Below, in pieces: positions 58,083 through 64,000 of a stretch of DNA of 64,000 bases (positions are counted from its first letter, which is position 1; each line of letters begins with the position of its first letter). The DNA is taken from contig CAZCBX010000001.1 of NCBI GenBank assembly GCA_964497185.1, positions 62,001-126,000 on the forward strand, given 5' to 3'. Both the position numbers and the translations under genes were made by a program. This stretch comes from CAZCBX01 sp964497185. Its GTDB lineage: Bacteria; Bdellovibrionota_G; JALEGL01; JAGRMV01. Under the pieces are notes generated by a model. It saw only the letters and a program-made list of their open reading frames with translations. It did no database searches and was not told the origin of the DNA.

Positions 58083-59264
58083 TTATGGAGTTGATAATAT
58101 TTTGTATGGCCAAGGTTGTCGAATATCCAAACGCTCGCGATACATTTTGAGTGTTTCTTGAATGTCTGCAGGAAGATCCATCCCTTTCGAACCAGAAAAA
58201 TCCATCATCCAATGGTCTTCCAGTGCATGGTAACAAATATCCGAGATCATGTTGGGCGGGTAATCTACAATGCAATGCTGTAGATATTTTTCACCCAACA
58301 TTGAAGTCTCCAATGCATCCATTTCTAAATAAGAAGACCCCAGCCAGTACATCATTCGCTGTGTTTTTTGTTTGGGCTTGCTATTCATGTATTCTGATAC
58401 CAAGCCTGCTAGATAAGCTGTGACGACTTTTTGATCACGACCCAATTTGGGAAAAGGATATACATCGCGATATAGATTATCCATATATGCTTCAAACTCA
58501 TGAAGAGGCATTTGTAACAAAGCCTTGGCATCAATTTGCATCAGCCGTTTGAGTTCTTCGATCCATAGAGCGACCTCTTGCTCGATGGATTTGGGGAACC
58601 TATTGATCGACGTAAGGCCCGTCAAAAAATCATGCATTTTTTTGGGTTGTCGGTTCATTTGCAGGGCAATGGACAACATGCGATTCAACGCTTGATCAAG
58701 CTGTTTGTGGGTGATGGAGTTTCTTCGGTATTCCGACACCATGTCGGCAAACAACGTCCATGCTTGATCGTAGCCACGTACGGTGTAGTAAAAATTAGCA
58801 CGATTATAAGGGTCTTGCACCAGATCAAAATCAGCAAAATTCCACGTCACATGTTTCTTCGTACTTTCTTGCGCGTGGCAATGGCTACAAGCATGAAGGG
58901 TTGAGCGAAATTGGCGCCATGCATATCGATGGTGTCCATCTTTATAGGCTTGATGGGCTTCTTGAATTTGATCCGTAAAATAATCAGCTGACACTTCATA
59001 ACCGGGAGTCATTAAACGTTTGTGATGTTTTAAACCTTTGGATAAATCTTTGAGTCGAGCCAAACTTTGTTCAACGTGTTTTTGATGTTGTGCATCCCCG
59101 AAAGCCTCTTCGTCGTACAACACATCGCTTAAACCAACCAGCTCCACCAGAAACTGATACATCACCGAGGGAACTTCTTTGGCTTGCCCTAGCGGCATGG
59201 AAACGGTTGAAACAAAGCCCAGCATACACAACCCACTGAGTACCAACGCAAATCTCTTTTTCAT
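58083..59264 (-). CDS. Exported monohaem c-type cytochrome-like protein
   Basis: 393 residues from ATG 59264 (an in-frame ATG three codons earlier also fits; longer starts would spoil the signal peptide). Signal peptide: KKRFALVLSGLCMLGFVSTVS...GQAKE. One CxxCH motif, HACSHCHAQES (about residue 133), preceded by a helical region with many His (KHHKRLMTPGYEVSADYFTDQIQEAHQAYKDGHHRYA). This recalls four-helix cytochrome c' type or cytochrome C-like domains of deltaproteobacterial proteins. The following 260 residues are helical without match. Function unknown; periplasmic electron carrier or haem sensor is possible. Confidence 0.7.
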   Translation of the reverse strand: MKKRFALVLSGLCMLGFVSTVSMPLGQAKEVPSVMYQFLVELVGLSDVLYDEEAFGDAQHQKHVEQSLARLKDLSKGLKHHKRLMTPGYEVSADYFTDQIQEAHQAYKDGHHRYAWRQFRSTLHACSHCHAQESTKKHVTWNFADFDLVQDPYNRANFYYTVRGYDQAWTLFADMVSEYRRNSITHKQLDQALNRMLSIALQMNRQPKKMHDFLTGLTSINRFPKSIEQEVALWIEELKRLMQIDAKALLQMPLHEFEAYMDNLYRDVYPFPKLGRDQKVVTAYLAGLVSEYMNSKPKQKTQRMMYWLGSSYLEMDALETSMLGEKYLQHCIVDYPPNMISDICYHALEDHWMMDFSGSKGMDLPADIQETLKMYRERLDIRQPWPYKILSTP

Positions 59265-59541
59265 CGCTACCATTGAACCATATTGGCAGAAAAAATTATA
59301 ATTTTTCTTATTTTTGAGGCGTGGTGAACAAAATACATGGATGAGAATCATCATCTTGCAAACCAGGGACAAATCATGAACATGTGCATTGGAGCCCAGA
59401 TACCAGCCCTAGGCGCCACCCATTGACTGTTTGCATTCCTATTCTGGACAAATTAATTTGATTTTGCCATACATAAAGGAAAACAAGTTCAGGTTTTTAT
59501 GCACATGTTAACCCATGCCCGCATAAAGGAGGTATATGTCC

Positions 59542-60303
59542 ATGTCAGCCCTTCACATTTTGGTGCCCACCGATCATTCCGATGCAGTGGACGAAGTCAT
59601 TCAACAATTGCCCATCCTATTTCCGTCCTCGGCCTGCACAATTCATCTACTGCATGTGGTTCAACAAAGTCACTACGATGCATATTACGGTGGGGTGTAT
59701 TTCAATGGTACGGAGTTTGAAGCTGAGCTGGTTCAAAAAGGCAAAGAGATGCTGGCCCAAAAAGTACAAATCCTTCGTGATCAAGGTCTGGATGTTAAAG
59801 CCGAGTGTGTGCTGGGCGAAATCGAACAAGAAGTGACGGCTTTTTTGGATCAACACCCCATCGACCTGATTGCTTTACCCACCCATGGTCGAAAAGGGAT
59901 GCCGCGTTTTTTTCTGGGCAGCGTCACCGAGCGAATTGTACGGTATGCCACGGTGCCTGTTTTGACTTTTCCCATCGATCGTTTGGGTGAAGAAAATAAG
60001 TCTACAACCCGCAACCCTCAACCCATCAGGAAAGTCAAAACCGTGAAAGAAGAATGGAAAGAAGTGATGCAGGATATCAAAGGCTTACGAGATCAGCTTC
60101 GCCATCGGTCCGATTTGTTATCCATAAAAGCCAAAGATCAATGGGCTTCACTTGAAACCAAATTCGACACGGTTAAAAAACGCCTTGGGCGCGCTTGGGA
60201 TACTCTGGAAGACGTCAGTGAAGATGTATGGGAAGCCAACAAACATACCATTGACGAACTTCGTCAAGGTTACCAAAAAATCAAGAAAGATCTACAAGAC
60301 TAA
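59542..60303 (+). CDS. Universal stress protein with long helical tail
   Basis: 253 residues from ATG 59542. The ribosome binding site AAAGGAGG ends 9 bases before it; the ATG at 59536 is only 3 bases away and so less likely. UspA domain 1-145: ILVPTDHSDAVDEV at the start, and the ATP-binding motif PTHGRKGMPRFFLGSVTERIVRYATVPVL (quoted in parts: THGRKGMPRFFLGS, VPVLTFP). Residues 150-253 are a charged, mainly helical extension (KEEWKEVMQDIKGLRDQLRH ... RLGRAWDTLEDVSEDVWEAN) of apolipoprotein-like character, unusual for Usp proteins. The tail may give oligomerisation or membrane/DNA contact. Confidence 0.85.
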   Translation: MSALHILVPTDHSDAVDEVIQQLPILFPSSACTIHLLHVVQQSHYDAYYGGVYFNGTEFEAELVQKGKEMLAQKVQILRDQGLDVKAECVLGEIEQEVTAFLDQHPIDLIALPTHGRKGMPRFFLGSVTERIVRYATVPVLTFPIDRLGEENKSTTRNPQPIRKVKTVKEEWKEVMQDIKGLRDQLRHRSDLLSIKAKDQWASLETKFDTVKKRLGRAWDTLEDVSEDVWEANKHTIDELRQGYQKIKKDLQD

Positions 60304-60354
60304 AGACCGCCAACTCCGGGGCCAGCTATACAGCCTCAGTACAACAAAAAAAAG

Positions 60355-60412
60355 TGGTGCCCGAGGACCCATTCCACCCGAAGGGGTGGAGTAGTAATAG
60401 ACGAACATCGTT
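60355..60412 (-). repeat. tRNA-Phe-associated repeat, unit 1
   Basis: 58 bases, about 93% identical to unit 2. It begins on the + strand with TGGTGCCCGAGGAC, the 14-base complement of the tRNA-Phe 3' end including CCA, then a hairpin TCCACCC-GAAG-GGGTGGA and a block ending GACGAACATCGTT. After it, 60413-60494 is an 82-base insertion relative to unit 2, containing the stem CCAGTTTT/AAAACTGG with an inner CATCC/GGATG. The block CGATTCCGCAGGCGC follows at 60495-60509. Confidence 0.85.
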
Positions 60413-60562
60413 TTAGCCGTGCTTTGAGCAAAGCGACATAGCACGCGGCTTATGCCAGTTTTTTGGTCATCCAAAGGATGAGCGGAAAACTGGTCGATTC
60501 CGCAGGCGCTTCGAACAAGCGCAAAAGTGGACAAACAAGCAGGTGACTTAAATAAAGGATAA

Positions 60563-60620
60563 TGGTGCCCGAGGACCCATTTCACCCGAAGGGGTGAAGT
60601 AATAATAGACGAACATCGTT
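60563..60620 (-). repeat. tRNA-Phe-associated repeat, unit 2
   Basis: 58 bases with the same order as unit 1. The hairpin here is TTCACCC-GAAG-GGGTGAA, so one stem pair changed from C-G to T-A on both arms together. CGATTCCGCAGGCGC follows directly at 60621-60635. Then 60636-60687 leads without gene to the tRNA. No protein-coding gene is supported between 60304 and 60687. Confidence 0.85.
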
Positions 60621-60687
60621 CGATTCCGCAGGCGCAACGAACAAACGTAGAAAAAAACAATCTAGCAGATGATAACAATAAAAGAGG

Positions 60688-60763
60688 TGGTGCCCGAGGA
60701 CGGAATCGAACCGCCGACACAGGGATTTTCAATCCCTTGCTCTACCGACTGAGCTACTCGGGC
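60688..60763 (-). tRNA. tRNA-Phe (GAA)
   Basis: 76 bases on the minus strand with encoded CCA. Acceptor stem GCCCGAG pairs with CTCGGGC; D-arm AGCTCAGTCGGTAGAGC; anticodon arm AGGGA-TTGAAAA-TCCCT gives anticodon GAA; the T-arm has GGTTCGATTCC. Promoter elements lie just upstream. Confidence 0.97.
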
Positions 60764-60778
60764 TCGGCAAGAAATACG

Positions 60779-60807
60779 CTTGTAATGGATTTAAAGGGGT
60801 ATTGCAA
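60779..60807 (-). promoter_or_regulatory. Probable tRNA-Phe promoter
   Basis: On the minus strand: TTGCAA (complement of 60802-60807), a 17-base spacer, and TACAAG (complement of 60779-60784), with the tRNA 5' end 15 bases on. Confidence 0.5.
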
Positions 60808-60825
60808 CGAAAAAGACGGCATGGC

Positions 60826-61449
60826 TTAGGGGCGCGTTAGCCGGCCGAAATCCGCGAAGAGCAATGCTGCCAATAAGGGCTGTTGGCTGGATGCCGACGG
60901 CGCACGTCGTCGCAAATAAGTATTGATGATTTTGCCATTGCGCTGATGTTGATAGGGATGGCGTAAATTCATCACGCTTTTTCGCACGCGGCCATTGAGG
61001 TAATGGTGGAAGGTCACTGTCTGATCCCGATCCATGCCGGTGACAATGCCAATGTGTGTCCAGAGGTCATTGGTGGCAGCATCACGGTTGCGGTCGTAGG
61101 TGTTATGAAAAAACACCAGGTCGCCCACAGCCGGTTCAGGATTTTGATGGGTTGCACCCACCCGCTGCACGAATTGATGCAAAATATGCACCCCATTGCT
61201 TTGCACATCGTAGACGCGCGCAAACGATTGCCATTGCAACTGCGCACGATCCAGCACTGCTTGCACAAATCCGCTGCAGTCGCGGCGATAGGGTTTGCCG
61301 TGTAAACGAACTTGTTTTCGGCTTTCCCATCGCGTTGCCGTTTGAGCCAATGTTTTTTGCTGTTGGCTGACCGATAGTTGATCCCATAGGCCATGGGCGG
61401 TGGTGGACCAGACGATTAAAAAAAGTAAAACAAAACGCTGCATAGGCAT
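60826..61449 (-). CDS. Exported NlpC/P60-like cysteine peptidase
   Basis: 207 residues from ATG 61449 (ATG at 61443 also possible; a longer frame overlaps rlmH). Signal peptide ends TTAHGL. Catalytic Cys in YRRDCSGFVQAVLD, the loop VGDLVFFHNTYD and the His in NDLWTHIGIVTGMD are in NlpC/P60 order; third polar residue could be the His of FHHYLNG. It should cleave peptidoglycan stem peptides or act as an amidase. Follows rlmH on the same strand after 35 bases. Confidence 0.83.
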   Translation of the reverse strand: MPMQRFVLLFLIVWSTTAHGLWDQLSVSQQQKTLAQTATRWESRKQVRLHGKPYRRDCSGFVQAVLDRAQLQWQSFARVYDVQSNGVHILHQFVQRVGATHQNPEPAVGDLVFFHNTYDRNRDAATNDLWTHIGIVTGMDRDQTVTFHHYLNGRVRKSVMNLRHPYQHQRNGKIINTYLRRRAPSASSQQPLLAALLFADFGRLTRP

Positions 61450-61484
61450 AAAAAATTGTACAAGATTGCCGGTCAAATACCAAT

Positions 61485-61946
61485 TTAGGTGTGATGATAG
61501 GGTAGGTTTTTTTGAATGCAAAAACAACGATAGAGCTGCTCATGCAGCAGCAATGCGGCCATTTTATGCGGTAGGGTCAGGTCGCTTAATCGCAAGGTTT
61601 GCTTTTTGTTTTGCAAAAGTTCGTGAGGTAGCCCATAGGCACCGCCCACCACAAACACAAGGTGGTCGTACGCTTCAAATCCTTTGGACAATTTCTTGGC
61701 CAAGGCCATGGTGGTGACCGACTGCCCATGTTCGTCCAGCCAATATACGAGAGACTTGGGGGGCATCAATTGTTTAAGCCAGGCTGTGTATTTGGGATGG
61801 TTGCGGTCTTGATACAAGTCGTATTTATCTTTGACTTGCACGTGCTCAAAATCGATCATGGCGCTTAAACGTTTTTGATACGTTTCAAGCCAGGCCGATT
61901 CTGTGCGACGTAAACCATGTCCAATGGTGACAATGGACAGCTTCAC
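61485..61946 (-). CDS. rlmH: 23S rRNA pseudouridine-1915 N3-methyltransferase RlmH
   Basis: 153 residues, full length SPOUT enzyme. SAM-binding knot: FVVGGAYGLP (about 99-108) and LSLS-like RLSDLTLPHKMAALLLHEQLYRC near the end. LVYWLDEHGQSVTTMALAKKL matches the family centre. Sits behind rsfS (11-base gap), the common order. Confidence 0.95.
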   Translation of the reverse strand: MKLSIVTIGHGLRRTESAWLETYQKRLSAMIDFEHVQVKDKYDLYQDRNHPKYTAWLKQLMPPKSLVYWLDEHGQSVTTMALAKKLSKGFEAYDHLVFVVGGAYGLPHELLQNKKQTLRLSDLTLPHKMAALLLHEQLYRCFCIQKNLPYHHT

Positions 61947-61957
61947 TTTAAGGCCAA

Positions 61958-62341
61958 TTACACAGACTGCGCTTGTCGCAGTTCAGGCGTTTCGATGCCC
62001 TCAAGTGCGAGTTCTTGGCTGGGGGCGTGCGCCCATAATTTATCCAAGTGATAAAATTCGCGCGTGGCTTGTTGAAAGATATGAACAATGACGTCGCCCA
62101 TGTCCACCAATATCCATTGGCCTGCTTGATAGCCTTCGGGTTGAATGTGTTTTTTTTGGAGTTTGATGAGACCATCGGCAATCGACTGCGCATGGGTGCT
62201 GGAAGTTGCACTCACAACAATGAAGTGATCGGTGTACGAACAATGTGAGCCTACATCGATGATCTTGCCTTCCAAGGCTTTGGCATCGGCCAGGCTCTGA
62301 ATAATTTCGTTGATGATATGCGTTTTGTTGCTTCCTCTCAA
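61958..62341 (-). CDS. rsfS: Ribosomal silencing factor RsfS
   Basis: 127 residues from a TTG at 62341, which has AAGGAG with 6-base spacing; an ATG 16 codons earlier has none. Family motifs: ADAKALEGKIIDVG, YTDHFIVVSATSSTHAQSIADGL and QWILVDMGDVIVHIFQQATREFYHLDKLW (in parts: LVDMGDVIVHIF, REFYHLDKLW). It binds uL14 and blocks subunit joining in starvation. Confidence 0.95.
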   Translation of the reverse strand: MRGSNKTHIINEIIQSLADAKALEGKIIDVGSHCSYTDHFIVVSATSSTHAQSIADGLIKLQKKHIQPEGYQAGQWILVDMGDVIVHIFQQATREFYHLDKLWAHAPSQELALEGIETPELRQAQSV

Positions 62342-62360
62342 TGGCTTCTCCTTTATTATA

Positions 62361-63035
62361 TCAAAATGTTGTATGTTTGCGCAATGCATGAACCTGGGTG
62401 GGTTTCTGCACGGTTATATTCTTCTCACCAAGTTCCAGCGCAAATACCATGGTGAGAATGGTTTGGTCGTCGTATGGTTTGCGGATCTGCCCCGAAATCG
62501 GCAGCGCTGTGGTGCGATCAAAGCATAAAGTGGCTTGGTTTTTTGAATAGCAAATGCGTCCCTGCTCGGTCACAGGCTCAGCGGTCAAGAGTGAGGCGGT
62601 ATCCAATAGATCAAAAGCTTCGGTGTAGATGGTTTTTTCCAGACGCTCGCGCTGAGGGTTGTTTTTGATTTGGTAATAAGTGCTTTCCTGGTGGGGTTTT
62701 AGGTATTGAATGCCTTCATTTTCGATGATTTCAATGGAAGTCAAGGGCGCAAAAGGCTTTCGATCAATGCGTTTGTAGCGCTGCTCCAATACTTCCACCA
62801 CAGTGGTGGCTTGATTGATCACATAGCCCTGACTGGGGTCCATGGGTTTGAGCTGCGTACTCGAGGAAAAAACAAAGGAAGGATAGGCTTGTTGATACAA
62901 GGCAAACGGTTCTGGACTGTTTTGAAGCGTACGAAGCATCTCGGCAGGCGATGGCTGCGCTGTGGACTGACCATGCCCAACTTGGACAAAGAAGAGCAGG
63001 AAGGTGGCCGTAAGAATGCGGTTACAATATTTCAT
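62361..63035 (-). CDS. Exported protein of unknown function
   Basis: 224 residues from ATG 63035 (MKYCNRILTATFLLFFVQVGHG is the signal peptide; longer frames run into obgE). The start overlaps the obgE stop by 14 bases. Mature sequence: VVEVLEQRYKRIDRKPFAPL, KPHQESTYYQIKNNPQRERL, and RICYSKNQATLCFDRTTALPISGQI, with two Cys that may pair and a beta-strand pattern that faintly recalls periplasmic lipoprotein-carrier or DUF-type beta folds. No family assigned. It interrupts the usual obgE-rsfS neighbourhood. Confidence 0.65.
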   Translation of the reverse strand: MKYCNRILTATFLLFFVQVGHGQSTAQPSPAEMLRTLQNSPEPFALYQQAYPSFVFSSSTQLKPMDPSQGYVINQATTVVEVLEQRYKRIDRKPFAPLTSIEIIENEGIQYLKPHQESTYYQIKNNPQRERLEKTIYTEAFDLLDTASLLTAEPVTEQGRICYSKNQATLCFDRTTALPISGQIRKPYDDQTILTMVFALELGEKNITVQKPTQVHALRKHTTF

Positions 63036-63999
63036 GCAAAGTTTTTTGGAGTTTTTCAACGCCATCTTGATTGTGACAAGAAATGGCGTGAATGGATAGG
63101 TTTTTTTTCGTAAAATATTTTTGCCAAGTGGCCCACTGTTTTTCATCATACAAATCGGACTTATTGATGGCTACCACCATGGTACGATCCAGAATGGATT
63201 TTTGATAAGCCTCCAGCTCATGACAAAGCACCTCAAATTGCTCGATGGGGTCTTTTTCAAAAATTGGATCACCATTGAGTAGAAAAAGAAGACCACGGCA
63301 GCGTTCAATGTGCCGCAAAAAGCGAAGGCCTAAGCCCACACCCTGATGCGCATCTTCAATGATGCCTGGAATATCGGCAATGATCAGTCGTTGATCGGTG
63401 CCATCAAGCTCAGCCACGCCAATGCTGGGAATCAATGTGGTAAATGCATAGTCGCCAATTTTGGGTCGCGCTTGGGTGACCGTTTGCAAAAAGGTTGATT
63501 TGCCCGCATTGGGAAACCCCACCAGGCCAATGTCGGCGAGGATTTTTAATTCCATCGATAGCCAAAACCCTTCAATTTTTTTGCCGGGGGTGGCTTTGCG
63601 GGGTGCTTGATTGGTGGAAGATTTAAAATGCTGATTGCCCAGGCCCCCTTTGCCACCTGCTTGCAAAAGCAGTTCTTGGTCGTGCGCGGTGATTTCTCCC
63701 AACACTTTGCCGCTTTCTTGGTCGTGAAAAACGGTGCCCAAAGGCACAGGTAAAATCAAAGGATCTGCACTGGCGCCCGTCATTTGAGAGCCGCGACCAT
63801 TTTGGCCATGCTTGGCACGAAAGTGCCGTTTGAATCGATAATCCATCAGTGAATGCATGTCGTGATTGCCTCGTGCAATGACATCACCGCCGCGGCCGCC
63901 ATCGCCGCCATCGGGACCACCTTTGGGTACAAATTTTTCTCGACGAAAGCCCACGTGGCCGTCGCCCCCGCTGCCGGCTTGAACAAAAATGTTTACGTA
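63022..63999 (-). CDS. obgE: GTPase Obg/CgtA (5' end cut by window edge)
   Basis: 325 residues visible; probably about five are missing. N-terminal Obg domain with the glycine-rich GSGGDGHVGFRREKFVPKGG, GGDGGRGGDV, GKGGLGNQHFKSSTNQAP. G-domain: G1 GFPNAGKST, G2 FTTLIPSIGV, G3 DIPGIIEDAHQG, G4 NKSD, G5 SCHNQDG. The C-terminal OCT domain is absent, as in many non-Gram-positive homologues. It acts in ribosome maturation and stringent response. Confidence 0.96.
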   Translation of the reverse strand, partial: YVNIFVQAGSGGDGHVGFRREKFVPKGGPDGGDGGRGGDVIARGNHDMHSLMDYRFKRHFRAKHGQNGRGSQMTGASADPLILPVPLGTVFHDQESGKVLGEITAHDQELLLQAGGKGGLGNQHFKSSTNQAPRKATPGKKIEGFWLSMELKILADIGLVGFPNAGKSTFLQTVTQARPKIGDYAFTTLIPSIGVAELDGTDQRLIIADIPGIIEDAHQGVGLGLRFLRHIERCRGLLFLLNGDPIFEKDPIEQFEVLCHELEAYQKSILDRTMVVAINKSDLYDEKQWATWQKYFTKKNLSIHAISCHNQDGVEKLQKTLHEIL

Positions 64000-64000
64000 A

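Noticed and set aside
60292..60732. 146-codon open frame on the minus strand over the tRNA and its repeats
   Set aside because: It reads through the tRNA-Phe gene and both repeat units; its start (KIPVSAVRFRPRAPP-like) is the usual false peptide from tRNA sequence. No ribosome binding site.

Overview
The window reads as a stretch of chromosome from a Gram-negative bacterium: there are outer-membrane barrels, lipoboxes, RlpA and MltD, a CsgG-type exporter and multihaem cytochromes. The mix of TIGR02266-type PilZ proteins, a DUF1844 protein, a DUF4388/J-domain protein, an FHA-sigma54 activator and a GldA/GldF/GldG-DUF4340 ABC operon is typical of the old deltaproteobacterial grade (Myxococcota, Bdellovibrionota, SAR324 and relatives). 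I cannot place it more precisely without a database. Genes are dense, often overlap by ATGA or TTGA, and use several TTG starts.

Layout. 1-3746 is a visibly AT-richer block on the + strand: the end of an O-methyltransferase, an ATP-grasp ligase, a PaaK-like adenylate-forming enzyme and an MFS exporter. It looks like part of a small-molecule biosynthesis cluster. It ends at a scar (3954-4411) where the 3' ends of a chloramphenicol acetyltransferase-like gene and an AsmA-like gene lie head to head, both without their 5' parts. 4466-13198 (all minus) holds an acyl-CoA carboxylase beta subunit, an outer-membrane barrel translationally coupled to a 27-haem c-type cytochrome, two paralogous secreted proteins with duplicated leaders, and a cyclic-nucleotide-domain/ferredoxin/cytochrome b-like membrane protein. 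Together these suggest an extracellular or trans-envelope electron-transfer module. 13327-18930 (+) is a five-gene ABC/Gld-type operon. 18951-23412 (minus) is a six-gene operon: three small secreted proteins sharing a C-terminal motif, a CsgG-like pore protein, an FHA/TPR membrane protein and a TPR lipoprotein. This is my best candidate for an undescribed secretion or surface-fibre system. 23641-33823 carries clpB, a NYN nuclease, a lone YD-repeat protein, a lidless Hsp70 with its own J-domain partner, threonine ammonia-lyase and an inositol-phosphatase family enzyme.

34070-40458 is signalling: an FHA / degenerate GGDEF / sigma54 activator followed by two unknown proteins with TTG starts, two PilZ proteins and two envelope proteins of unknown role. 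40520-43573 is housekeeping (tatD, holB, tmk, a 46-residue basic protein, rlpA). 43621-53700 has an RDD protein, a large M1-peptidase-like/Omp85-like fusion, MltD, a leucine-dehydrogenase-family enzyme, an OPT transporter and a histidine-bearing membrane protein. 53752-60303 has an FG-GAP-like lipoprotein, an MBOAT/SGNH acyl-transfer pair, a monohaem periplasmic protein and a universal stress protein. 60355-60763 is a tRNA-Phe gene followed by two 58-bp repeats carrying a copy of the tRNA 3' end and a covarying hairpin. The right end is an NlpC/P60-like gene, rlmH, rsfS, a secreted unknown and obgE cut by the window edge.

No rRNA, CRISPR array, transposase, integrase or phage structural gene was seen. 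All functional calls rest on motifs read by eye. Start sites that differ from the longest frame are explained in the entries.
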